This document shows, in pieces, positions 8,508-16,536 of a DNA stretch of 30,019 bases. The DNA is from CAYOBW01 sp964402115 (GTDB lineage: Bacteria; Verrucomicrobiota; Kiritimatiellia; UBA8416; CAYOBW01): positions 1 to 30,019 of the forward strand of contig CAYOBW010000060.1 in NCBI GenBank assembly GCA_964402115.1, given 5' to 3'. The notes under the pieces were generated by a model. It was not told the DNA's origin and searched no databases. It saw only the letters and a program-made list of their open reading frames with translations. Positions within the stretch are counted from its first letter, which is position 1; every line of letters begins with the position of its first letter. Made by a program: the position numbers and the translations under genes.

Positions 8508-11500
8508 CTACCGCAGCATGAACATCGTCCCCTGCGTCACCTTCGGCGACACGAACGCCGTGATGCTGTCGTAACCGTGCCAGGGGGCACCCGCCGAATG
8601 ACCGGCAATGGTGGCCGTGAAGTCCAGCACCATGTACCTGCCGATGGAACTGCTGGCGATAGGGACCGTGAAGGTCAGCGTCTCCCGGTTCCAGGAGCCC
8701 TGTCCCATGGTGACGGTCGTTGAGCTCAGCGGGTTGCCGGCGGTGTCCTTGGCGGTCACCGTCAGGGATTTCGTCGTCGCGGTGGCGGTCAGCGGCGTAA
8801 TCGCGTTCAAGAACGTGAGCGTGTAGTCCCCGGCTATGATCGTGTCGCTGCCGAGCAGGGCCGAACCGGTGGCAACGGATTGCAGGACATTGACGTCCCA
8901 ACTGAACCCGTCGGGGCTCCCGTCAACGTTGTTCACGCCGTTGATTCCAGTCCAGCCGGCCATCCCCGTTCCGTCCGCGGTGAAGCCGAGATCGAAGGGT
9001 ATCACGCCCGGAAGCAGCGCGACAGCGACGTTGTCCACCGCGCCTTGAAACCGGGCCGCGGCGGGGTCGTTGCCGGCGAAACTGAGCCGCACGACGCCTG
9101 TGCCGTCGCCAGCGTACATGAAACTGTCGGCGTGGAGGGTCTCCGTCCCCGTCCACACGCCCGGCTTGGAACTGTATGTCGCCACGGTCGCGCTACCGGC
9201 GTTGAGGATGTTGACACGTATCCAGTCGTTGGCGGCGGTGGCCTGCCCGGGCGGCGTGGCGCCGTAGACCGCCGGACCAACGTCAAAGGCCACCCTGTAG
9301 ACCTTCCCGAGCTCGTTGGACTGAATTCCCGTCGCTTGCGACAGGATACAGTTCTGGTAGAACATCGGCGCCCAGTTGCCTGTCGTCCCCGGGCCCAACT
9401 CGACCGCGCAACCGGTGCCCAGTGCAACCGTCCAGCCGGCAAAGAAGCTGTTCACGCCCAAGTTGTTCGCCGTCTGGTACTGCCATGCCGTATGGAGCGT
9501 GGCGCTGCTGACCGCATTGAAGTTGCGGAAGTCCGGCACGGTGACTTGTTGGACAACCACGTTGTCAATCGCCCCGGCGAAGTGGCCGCTTGCAGGGACC
9601 AGTGGGCTCACGCGGAGCCGGACCGGGCCACTGCCATCGCCAGCATATTGGAAGTTGAATGGTGCGAAGTTCGCGTTGCCCGCCCAGGCCCCCGGCTGAC
9701 AGGTAAAAGTGGCCAACACAGTGTTGTCGCCGCGAAGCACGTCAATCACCATTCCATCGGTCACCTTCGTAGCCTGGGTTCCCTCAGAGTAGGTTGCGGG
9801 GTTGGCAACGAAATCCACACGATACGTCACTCCCAGGTAGTTGGCCGCTATCCCACTGGCGAGCGTAATGACGTTATCCTGCCAGAGCATGACCGCCCAG
9901 TCGCCGCTCCCTGTTCGGTCCACCGCATGAATGGCGCCCGCGCCCGCCTTTCCCCACGCCGGCAGAGTCCCTCCCGTGGCGACTTTCAAGCTGGTCTGGT
10001 ACTGAAGAGCGTTCTGGTTCCCGGCATAACCGCTAGAATCCTCGCTGAGAAGCACGGCCACGCCAGTCGGCCGCGGCGTGAAGTTCAGGACGGCGGGAGG
10101 AACGTTGCTCACGGAGCCATTCGGGTTCGTCAGCACCACGGTGTAGTTGCCGGCGTCGCTCGACACCGCGTCCACCACGGTGTAGCTGGCGCTGGTCGCA
10201 CCGGAAATGGGGTTGTTGTTCTTGTGCCATTGGTAGCTGGCCACGCAATCCGCCGCGACGCTGAGGGTGAAGTTGCAGCCTTCCGCCACGGTGCCCCCGG
10301 AAGGCGGGGTCGTGATCAGCGGAGCGGTCGGGGTCCCAAGAATCTGGATGGCCGCGCGGGTCACATCGTTGCCGGCGTTACCTAAGTAGTTGTCTATTCG
10401 GCAGAACAGCCGGTCGCCAGCGGAAACGCGGATTCCCGCCTGGCTGCTGCTGATGAAGGAGCCGACAGGAGTCATGGCCACCAGGTCCGAGTCAACCCCG
10501 CCGATGCGTTTGGTCAGCAGGAAGGACACCCCATTGCCGGCGTCCATGGCTCGGCCAATGGAATAGTTGACCTCAATCACCATGTAGCCGGGTGCCTTCC
10601 ACCCAATGACCATGCGCCCGGGGGAAGCATTGAGGGGATGCAGGAGCACTTCTCCCGGCCCCCAGTTGCAGTTTCCACCCGCCGAAGTGGTCTTATTGCC
10701 CGTTGTGGTGTTCTTTCCAATGCCCGCGTAGCCCGAGCCCTGGCTCCACATGGTGGGGGGGCCGCTGAAAAGCGTGCTCCAGAGTTGGTTCGCATTGAGG
10801 GTGGTTGAGTTCAGCAGCGGCAGATAGGCGGGGGAGCCATCCAGCCGGTAGGACCAAGTGGTGGTGTCGTCGTTCGCGGCGTAGCTGAAATCGCCTGACA
10901 GCGACGCAACATAGGGCGGAGCGTTGCCGGTGGAGGTCACCGTCAAGTCGTCAATCGCCCCCGCGAAGTGGTCCAACGAATCGACCACCAGCGGACTGAC
11001 CTTGAGTTTCACGGTGCCGCTGCCGTCGCCCACATACTTGAAACTGAACGATTGCCATGTCGGTGGATTGGCCCATGCCCCGGGCACGCAAACCCAGAAG
11101 GCAAGCACGCTGTTGTCGCCGCGGAGCACCTGGATCAGCATGCCGTCCGACACGCCGGTGACTTGGCCAACGCTGTCGTAAACGGCGGGAGCCGCAGAAA
11201 AAGCGACGGTGTAGCCTACCCCGGCGTCGTTCGCGGCGATCCCGCCGGCGAGCGTGATGACGTTGTCCCTGTAGAACATGGGCGCCCAGTTGCCCGACCC
11301 GCTCCGGTCCACCGCATGAATGGTGCCGCTGCCTGCCCGGGTCCATCCCGGCACGGTTCCCGTGTGGGCGACTTTCAGGCTGGTCTGGTACTGCGTCGAG
11401 TTCTGATTACCCGAATAGCCGTTGAAGTTCTCCGTCAGGATGACGGCGGCGCAGACCGCGGCGGACGAGGCCAGGCAAAGACCGACGACGCCCGCAAGTA

Positions 11501-11522
11501 TGGAACCGTTTCGAGACTTCAT
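8508..11522 (-). CDS. Secreted modular beta-sandwich protein with Ig-like domain, function unknown (paralogue 1)
   Basis: A 1004-residue protein. The ATG at 11522 has AAAGGA at 11531-11536 and precedes a signal peptide (ILAGVVGLCLASSAAVCAA). Modules by internal similarity: A1 (27-198, ENFNGYSGNQNSTQYQTSLK), B (about 200-397, VIGWKAPGYMVIEVNYSIG, FCRIDNYLGNAGNDV), Ig-like (401-482, QWHKNNNPISGATSASYTVV), A2 (about 487-660), a more diverged A3 (about 661-838, beginning DFRNFNAVSSATLHTAWQYQ), and a unique C-terminal module (841-1004). A modules share strand landmarks such as IHAVDR, MFYRDNVITLA, VLRGDNSVLA and YVGDGSGTVKL. The final residues, VTQGTMFMLR, resemble the tail of the paralogue. No enzyme motif is visible. 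It sits between glycosidase genes, so a substrate-binding or cell-surface role is a reasonable guess but not shown. Confidence 0.82.
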   Translation of the reverse strand: MKSRNGSILAGVVGLCLASSAAVCAAVILTENFNGYSGNQNSTQYQTSLKVAHTGTVPGWTRAGSGTIHAVDRSGSGNWAPMFYRDNVITLAGGIAANDAGVGYTVAFSAAPAVYDSVGQVTGVSDGMLIQVLRGDNSVLAFWVCVPGAWANPPTWQSFSFKYVGDGSGTVKLKVSPLVVDSLDHFAGAIDDLTVTSTGNAPPYVASLSGDFSYAANDDTTTWSYRLDGSPAYLPLLNSTTLNANQLWSTLFSGPPTMWSQGSGYAGIGKNTTTGNKTTSAGGNCNWGPGEVLLHPLNASPGRMVIGWKAPGYMVIEVNYSIGRAMDAGNGVSFLLTKRIGGVDSDLVAMTPVGSFISSSQAGIRVSAGDRLFCRIDNYLGNAGNDVTRAAIQILGTPTAPLITTPPSGGTVAEGCNFTLSVAADCVASYQWHKNNNPISGATSASYTVVDAVSSDAGNYTVVLTNPNGSVSNVPPAVLNFTPRPTGVAVLLSEDSSGYAGNQNALQYQTSLKVATGGTLPAWGKAGAGAIHAVDRTGSGDWAVMLWQDNVITLASGIAANYLGVTYRVDFVANPATYSEGTQATKVTDGMVIDVLRGDNTVLATFTCQPGAWAGNANFAPFNFQYAGDGSGPVRLRVSPLVPASGHFAGAIDNVVVQQVTVPDFRNFNAVSSATLHTAWQYQTANNLGVNSFFAGWTVALGTGCAVELGPGTTGNWAPMFYQNCILSQATGIQSNELGKVYRVAFDVGPAVYGATPPGQATAANDWIRVNILNAGSATVATYSSKPGVWTGTETLHADSFMYAGDGTGVVRLSFAGNDPAAARFQGAVDNVAVALLPGVIPFDLGFTADGTGMAGWTGINGVNNVDGSPDGFSWDVNVLQSVATGSALLGSDTIIAGDYTLTFLNAITPLTATATTKSLTVTAKDTAGNPLSSTTVTMGQGSWNRETLTFTVPIASSSIGRYMVLDFTATIAGHSAGAPWHGYDSITAFVSPKVTQGTMFMLR

Positions 11523-11613
11523 GGCGCGCTTCCTTTCCCGCGGGCAACCCTCACTCACACAGCACACAGCGGCACGCCCGCGATGCCGCCGGCAAACACA
11601 AATCAAAGGACCC

Positions 11614-13815
11614 TCACGGCTTCACCCGTTCCACGACGAGGATCCAGTCCTGGGGCGATGGCAGGCGAGGCGCCTTGTACTCGTCGGACCAGATCAGGGA
11701 CGGGGCCGCGGCCACGGGTTCGCGCGTCGCGGGACCGAATTCAGCTCGGGACAGCTCAAAATTGCCGAACTCCTGCCGGTCGCCCACCTGGAAGAGCCAC
11801 AAACCGGCCTTCCCGCTCGTGACGTTGGTGACCCGCACGGCTGGCGTATAGTAGGTCTTCTTCCCGTCCGTCAGGACCAGCGCCGCGGAATCCCTGCAAG
11901 CCGCCGCGACCAGGTGGATCTTCGGTCCGATTTCGGGCACGTCCACCTTCCCGAGCGGATCACCCCACTGGCCGTTCCTGCGATCATGCACGTAGATCTG
12001 CTTGAGCAGCGGCGTGTACAGCGCGACGAGGTAGTTGTCGGGATCGTGATAGCGGAGAATAACGCCCGCCTCGGCGTCGCTGTTGGCGTCGACGCTGGCC
12101 ATCAGGTTGGTGGCGTTGACCTTCTCCAGCACCGTCAGCAGCCCCTTGCCGCCGACCAGGCAGCCGTCCTTGCGCTGAGTCGGCGTGCCGTAGTCCTTCC
12201 AGGCCGAGCCGTCGGCCCCGGCGAACGGATCGGCGAACAGCAGGGGCTGCGCATGGCCTTCAAAGGGCCTGGCCGCCGGTCCGGCGCTGACGAACGTTCC
12301 CGCGTCGTAGCGTTTCGCATTGCAGGGATTGAAGTAGAAGGCGCGATAGGGCACATCGCGTTCGAGACCCTTCACGACGGTCCCGTTCCAGTTGTAGACG
12401 CCGCGGCGGGGCTGGTAGATGAATCGCACTTCGCCCGGAATCCCGGCGACGAAGCAGTCCGACTCCGCCCATTCCGGGTGCGGCTCGAAACGTGCCCAGG
12501 GGTACTGTTCGAGCAGCTTCTTGCCCAGGCCCAGTTGCGTGGAGCCCGGGAAATGCATGCCCTCCTGCCACGTCGTCAGATCATAGACGTTCGCGATGCC
12601 GGGGTCGCCCTCCACGCTCGCGTGCCAGATGCCAGCCGCGCCGTAGGTGTGTCCCGCGGAGCCGCTGAGAAGGGTTGTCCAGAAGACGTAGCGCTGAACG
12701 TCCTGGAATGCGGTCTGCATGTGGCCCTCGTAGCAGTACTCGCCGATCATGGCGGGCATCACCGGCGTTCGGGCGTAGGCGGCCTTCAGCTTGGGAACGG
12801 CGCCGCGGGCGGCATCCCAGTCGCCGTGCCCGGTCTGGAGCATGTCGAAATCGAGCACGGTCTCATCCGTGACCGACTGCCGGGCGGAGTTGAATGGGTG
12901 GATGGTCACCGGGCGGTGATAGGGGTCGATCTTCCGCACGTACCGCGCCACTTCGGTCCACTCGGGCCCGCCCGATTCGCCGCCCACGATCCAGATCGCG
13001 GGATAGGCGCCGTAGCGCGCGATCAGGTTGCGCCAGTGCCGCTGGAGGCCCGCGACGCCCGCCAGCGCCATCCCGTCGCAGTCGCCCCGCCCCCAGCCGC
13101 CGACGATCGCCGGAACGAGGCCCGACTCCGCCAAATGGGCGATGCGGCGGTCCGCGTACTCGAAGTAGGCGGGATTGACGACGGTGAAGTCCCGGGTCTG
13201 GTACGGTTTGCCGCCCTCGTTCTCCCAGCGCGCCTCGAAAAGGCCTTCATCGGGATACGGCCCGCAGACGATCTGCACGACGCTGAACCCCTTGGCCTTG
13301 CGGTCGGCTGCCAATTCCTGAAACCCTTCCCAAGTCAGCCGTTTGCACAGGCCTTTCCACCACGTGTCGCCGAGCCAGAAGAACGGCGTGCCATCGGCTT
13401 GTTCGAAGTGCCGCCGGTCTTGCGCCACGCGGACGGGGCCGTGGCGGTACAGCGGATTGTCGCCGGCATAGGCGCCCACCTCGAGCGTCCCCTCCACGCC
13501 GTGCAGCTTGGGATTGGTGGCATCGGAGCACGCGGTCCGCCAGGCGACCCGGCCCGGCTGCGGCGAGGCGTAACGGAAACACCAGCGGTTTCCGCCCGCC
13601 CAGAACGCCGGCACCCGCAACTGGCTGCCGTCCGCATGGGTCACGAGGGCGTCGAGGGTAACGTCCGTGAAAGGGTTCGGATAGACCTTGTCGGAGACCA
13701 GCGCGACCTCGGCGACCCGGTTCACCTCAACCCGCCGCTCGTCGGCGGCGCGAGACACGCCCACCACGAGGGCCAGCAGGGCCGGAATCCAGAGAAGCGT
13801 TCCGAATCTTGTCAT
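11614..13815 (-). CDS. Secreted DUF5060-DUF4038 glycoside hydrolase (GH140/apiosidase-like) with LamG-type insert, paralogue 1
   Basis: A 733-residue protein, first gene of the block C operon. Two ATGs compete. The one at 13815 is preferred because it is preceded by GACAGGG about nine bases upstream and begins the signal peptide (RFGTLLWIPALLALVVGVSRA). The one at 13833 has no ribosome-binding site and lies too close to the predicted transcription start. Domains: DUF5060 (about 27-130), DUF4038 barrel (about 131-445) with likely catalytic E280 (WIVGGE) and E359 (AMIGEY), then a collagen-binding-type sandwich (VAGIPGEVRFIYQP to FNPCNAKRYDAG). A concanavalin-A-like module (about 517-697) interrupts it before the closing strand PSPQDWILVVE. 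Similarity to the 580-2916 protein runs the full length, showing duplication. Substrate is inferred from the family (apiosides or other branched pectic sugars), not from residues I can read. Confidence 0.86.
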   Translation of the reverse strand: MTRFGTLLWIPALLALVVGVSRAADERRVEVNRVAEVALVSDKVYPNPFTDVTLDALVTHADGSQLRVPAFWAGGNRWCFRYASPQPGRVAWRTACSDATNPKLHGVEGTLEVGAYAGDNPLYRHGPVRVAQDRRHFEQADGTPFFWLGDTWWKGLCKRLTWEGFQELAADRKAKGFSVVQIVCGPYPDEGLFEARWENEGGKPYQTRDFTVVNPAYFEYADRRIAHLAESGLVPAIVGGWGRGDCDGMALAGVAGLQRHWRNLIARYGAYPAIWIVGGESGGPEWTEVARYVRKIDPYHRPVTIHPFNSARQSVTDETVLDFDMLQTGHGDWDAARGAVPKLKAAYARTPVMPAMIGEYCYEGHMQTAFQDVQRYVFWTTLLSGSAGHTYGAAGIWHASVEGDPGIANVYDLTTWQEGMHFPGSTQLGLGKKLLEQYPWARFEPHPEWAESDCFVAGIPGEVRFIYQPRRGVYNWNGTVVKGLERDVPYRAFYFNPCNAKRYDAGTFVSAGPAARPFEGHAQPLLFADPFAGADGSAWKDYGTPTQRKDGCLVGGKGLLTVLEKVNATNLMASVDANSDAEAGVILRYHDPDNYLVALYTPLLKQIYVHDRRNGQWGDPLGKVDVPEIGPKIHLVAAACRDSAALVLTDGKKTYYTPAVRVTNVTSGKAGLWLFQVGDRQEFGNFELSRAEFGPATREPVAAAPSLIWSDEYKAPRLPSPQDWILVVERVKP

Positions 13816-13833
13816 TGAGTCACGCCCTGTCAT

Positions 13834-13846
13834 ATGTCAGTGACAT
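13834..13846. promoter_or_regulatory. Operator-like palindrome ATGTCA-G-TGACAT
   Basis: A perfect 6+1+6 inverted repeat sits between the predicted -10 box and the start codon of the first block C gene, roughly over the expected transcription start. A further CTGTCAT (13827-13833) abuts it, adding a half-site in direct orientation. The position suits a repressor operator. Which regulator binds is unknown; the only regulator gene in the window is the SorC-family one at 19631-20635. Confidence 0.5.
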
Positions 13847-13851
13847 CGTAC

Positions 13852-13879
13852 AGTCTACGCCAAACAGGCCACGCGGCAA
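13852..13879 (-). promoter_or_regulatory. Candidate sigma-70-like promoter of the block C operon
   Basis: Read on the minus strand, TTGCCG (13879-13874) and TAGACT (13857-13852) are separated by 16 bp. Each matches four of six consensus positions. The predicted start lies near 13845, giving a leader of about 30 nt to the ATG at 13815. The boxes are imperfect, so this rests on position and spacing. Confidence 0.4.
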
Positions 13880-13992
13880 GCTCTATTTTGCCCGTTTCCC
13901 GTCCTTTTCGCGCCCGTTTCGATCCCTGACCACCCGCACACCTGCCGATTTGCCGCGCCGCGAGGACTTCCCCAGGCCTTGATCTCACGCCC

Positions 13993-14021
13993 GCCACGCC
14001 CCGAGCCGCACGGGGCGTGGC
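13993..14021 (-). terminator. GC-rich stem-loop after the ABC transporter operon
   Basis: An 11-bp perfect stem (GCCACGCCCCG pairing with CGGGGCGTGGC) encloses a 7-nt loop, starting 12 bp beyond the TGA of the last permease gene. No U-run follows on the minus strand, so it is not a textbook intrinsic terminator. It may still end transcription or protect the 3' end. The remaining sequence between 13880 and 13992 shows nothing else I recognise. Confidence 0.6.
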
Positions 14022-14033
14022 TGGCCGCGTTCA

Positions 14034-15032
14034 TCAACGTAGCTCCCCCCTGTGTCCGATTGAATCCAGAGCGATGGCGACGAAGATGATGACACCCCTG
14101 ACGATGGTGTAGATGAACGGCGAGGCGTTCAGCATGGCCAGGCCGTTCATGATGGTCGTGATGAGGATGATCCCCGTGACAGCGCCCGGCAGGATGTTCC
14201 CCTTGCCCCCGAAGAGGCTTGTCCCTCCCAGGACGGCCGCCGAGATGACAATGAACTCATTGCCCTCGCCAAACCCGGCGGAGACGCTGCCGATCTGCCC
14301 GGCGGACAGGATGCCGCCCAATGCGCCCAGCGCGCCGCATATCGCGTAGGCGCTGACGATGTTGCGGTTCACCCTGATGCCCGCGCGTTCCGCATTCTTC
14401 GCGGAATCGCCGATCGCCATCAAGTGACGGCCATAGGCCGTACGGCGCAGCACGTGGTCGAAGAGCAGCAGCACCAGCACGAACAAGGCCACCACGTTCG
14501 GGATGGGCCCCACCCGGCCGTTCGACAGCCCGCCCAGAAAGGATACGTGCACGGACGCCGAACCGGAAAGCGAGAGCCCGGCCCCGCGCAGGATGCTGCC
14601 CGTGGCCAGGGTGACGATGAAAGGCAGGATGCGGAAACGCGTGACCAACACCCCGTTGAGCCAGCCCACGCAGCCCCCCAGCAGCAGCACCGTCACGAGC
14701 ACCAGGACCGGTCCGCGCAGGTCGGCAAAGCAGCTTTCCGGAACGATCCCGGCGGTCGTCACCAGGTAGCCGACCAGGGTCGAGATGAAGAACATGCTGC
14801 GCCCGACGGAGATGTCGATCCCGACCACCAGCAGCACGAAGACCATGCCCACCACGGCGATGCCCAATGGCGAGGCCTGTTGCAGGATCAACAGCAGGTT
14901 GGCCACCGTGAAGAACCGGCTGTTGGCCAGCGAGAACACGACGACGAGGAGCACCAGCATCGCGTACGTGCCATAGCGGGGCAGCAAGCTGAGGAGATTG
15001 GCCGTTCGTTTGCCCTGTCCCGCCATGGTCAT
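14034..15032 (-). CDS. Sugar ABC transporter permease (RbsC/BPD_transp_2 family), second permease
   Basis: A 332-residue integral membrane protein with multiple hydrophobic segments (YAMLVLLVVVFSLANSRFF, LGIAVVGMVFVLLVVGIDIS, VVALFVLVLLLF). The stretch GIDISVGRSMFFISTLVGYL and the later GGTSLFGGKGNILPGAV are typical of ribose/xylose-type permeases. The ATG at 15032 overlaps the ATPase stop codon in an ATGA arrangement, pointing to translational coupling; an ATG at 15026 (MAGQGKR) is the alternative. An in-frame extension upstream to 15296 is rejected because it only shadows the ATPase gene. It should form the membrane channel with the permease at 16537-17571, as in importers with two different permeases (for example rhamnose, galactofuranose and AI-2 systems). 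Confidence 0.93.
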   Translation of the reverse strand: MTMAGQGKRTANLLSLLPRYGTYAMLVLLVVVFSLANSRFFTVANLLLILQQASPLGIAVVGMVFVLLVVGIDISVGRSMFFISTLVGYLVTTAGIVPESCFADLRGPVLVLVTVLLLGGCVGWLNGVLVTRFRILPFIVTLATGSILRGAGLSLSGSASVHVSFLGGLSNGRVGPIPNVVALFVLVLLLFDHVLRRTAYGRHLMAIGDSAKNAERAGIRVNRNIVSAYAICGALGALGGILSAGQIGSVSAGFGEGNEFIVISAAVLGGTSLFGGKGNILPGAVTGIILITTIMNGLAMLNASPFIYTIVRGVIIFVAIALDSIGHRGELR

Positions 15033-16531
15033 CCCGTCCTCTGTAAGGCGAGTTCCAGAATGCGTTCCCGATCGAAGCCGGCTTTCGGGACATCCCCGGT
15101 GATCCGGCCCCCGCTCATGACGAGGATGCGATCGCAGGTCCCGATCAACTCTTCGATCTCGGACGAAATGAACAGCACGGCCGAACCGGCCTTCGCGAGG
15201 TTGACGATGATGGAGTAGATCTCGAACTTCGCGCCGACGTCCACACCGCGGGTCGGTTCGTCGAGGATGAAGATCTTCGGCTGGTTCATGACCCACTTCC
15301 CGAAGACAACCTTCTGCTGGTTTCCGCCGGAAAGACTGTTGGCCAGCTGGGTCCTGGAGTCGGCGACCTTGATGCGCAGGTCCAGGATGGACTGGCGATT
15401 GTACCGGCCTTGCTCCCGGACGTTCACGACCCCCATCCGGTTGCGCAGGGTAGACATCTTGACCAGGCTCAGGTTGTCGTCAACCGGCTTGGTCATCAGC
15501 AAGCCTTCATGGTGCCGGTCTTCGGTAATGAAGGCTGCGTTTTCGCCGATACAGACAACCGGGCTGACACGCGGCAGGGGGGTGGCGTTCATGGCGATGT
15601 CACCTCCATCCCGCTGCTCCACGCCGAACAGCACTTTTGCCAGTTCCGTTCGCCCCGCCCCCATCAACCCATACAGGCCCACCATCTCGCCGGCCCTGAG
15701 CGCGAGCGACACCCCGTTAACCTTGTCGGCCCACCGGATGTCCCGCGCTTCCAACAGCACGGTTTCGCCGACGTCCTTCGCGACGGCTGGAAACACCTGC
15801 GTCATCTCCCGCCCGACCATGCACCGGATCAGCTCATGCTCCGTGAACGCAACGGCAGCCCGGGTTTCCACGACCAGGCCATCCCGAAGCACGGTGATGC
15901 GATCGCAAATCCGCAGCACATCGTCCAGGATGTGCGAGATGTAGATGATCGAGATCCCCTTCGCCTTCAGCCCGGCGATCGTCTTGAAGAGGTCTTCCTT
16001 CTCGCGCTTGGAAAGCGACGTCGTGGGTTCGTCGAAGATCATGATGCGGGCGTTCTTCATCAGGCCCTTCGAGATCTCCACCATCTGGCGGATGCCGGCC
16101 GAGAGGGTCCCCACCTGCGCGTCGGGTGTCACCGGCAGCGCAAACCGGTCCATGCACGCCTGCGTCAGGCGCCTGGTTTCCCGGCGGTCAATGGCTCCGA
16201 ACCGTGTCCTGGGAAACCCGTCCAAGAACAGGTTCTCCGCGACCGTCAAGTTGCCGAACAGGTTCGGCTCCTGATGGACGAACGCAATCCCTTCCGCGGT
16301 GGCCGACAACGGACTGTGCGGGGCGTACGGCTTGCCTGCCAACTCCATCCTCCCGGAATCCATGGGCAGAACACCGCCGACGATGTTCATCAAGGTCGAT
16401 TTCCCGGCGCCGTTCTCGCCCACGAGCCCCAGAACTTCGCCCTTGCGCAGGTCACAGCTGAGACCGTGGAGGACCTGCACGCCCGTGAAGCTCTTCGTGA
16501 CCCCCGTCATGCGCAGGACAACGTCAGACAT
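15029..16531 (-). CDS. Sugar ABC transporter ATP-binding protein with two ATPase domains (RbsA/XylG family)
   Basis: A 500-residue protein with tandem ATPase domains, the usual length and layout for carbohydrate class 2 ATPases. Domain 1: Walker A GENGAGKST (38-46), Q-loop HQEP (86-89), signature LSAGIRQM (143-150), Walker B IMIFDEPTTSL (163-173), switch histidine H200. Domain 2: degenerate Walker A GLMGAGRT (288-295), signature LSGGNQQK (400-407), Walker B FILDEPTRGVDVG. The degenerate second P-loop is normal for the family. The start at 16531 follows the preceding permease stop by 5 bp and has AGGAC upstream. It powers import through the two flanking permeases. Confidence 0.95.
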   Translation of the reverse strand: MSDVVLRMTGVTKSFTGVQVLHGLSCDLRKGEVLGLVGENGAGKSTLMNIVGGVLPMDSGRMELAGKPYAPHSPLSATAEGIAFVHQEPNLFGNLTVAENLFLDGFPRTRFGAIDRRETRRLTQACMDRFALPVTPDAQVGTLSAGIRQMVEISKGLMKNARIMIFDEPTTSLSKREKEDLFKTIAGLKAKGISIIYISHILDDVLRICDRITVLRDGLVVETRAAVAFTEHELIRCMVGREMTQVFPAVAKDVGETVLLEARDIRWADKVNGVSLALRAGEMVGLYGLMGAGRTELAKVLFGVEQRDGGDIAMNATPLPRVSPVVCIGENAAFITEDRHHEGLLMTKPVDDNLSLVKMSTLRNRMGVVNVREQGRYNRQSILDLRIKVADSRTQLANSLSGGNQQKVVFGKWVMNQPKIFILDEPTRGVDVGAKFEIYSIIVNLAKAGSAVLFISSEIEELIGTCDRILVMSGGRITGDVPKAGFDRERILELALQRTG

Positions 16532-16536
16532 GGCAC

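Noticed and set aside
11422..13818. A 798-codon open frame on the plus strand
   Set aside because: It is antisense to the first DUF4038 gene, with no family resemblance and no ribosome-binding site of note. The minus-strand frame has clear domains and catalytic motifs.
15033..15296. N-terminal extension of the second permease
   Set aside because: The extension lies wholly inside the ATPase gene in another frame and is very rich in Arg and His. The overlapping ATGA start at 15032 fits the family length.
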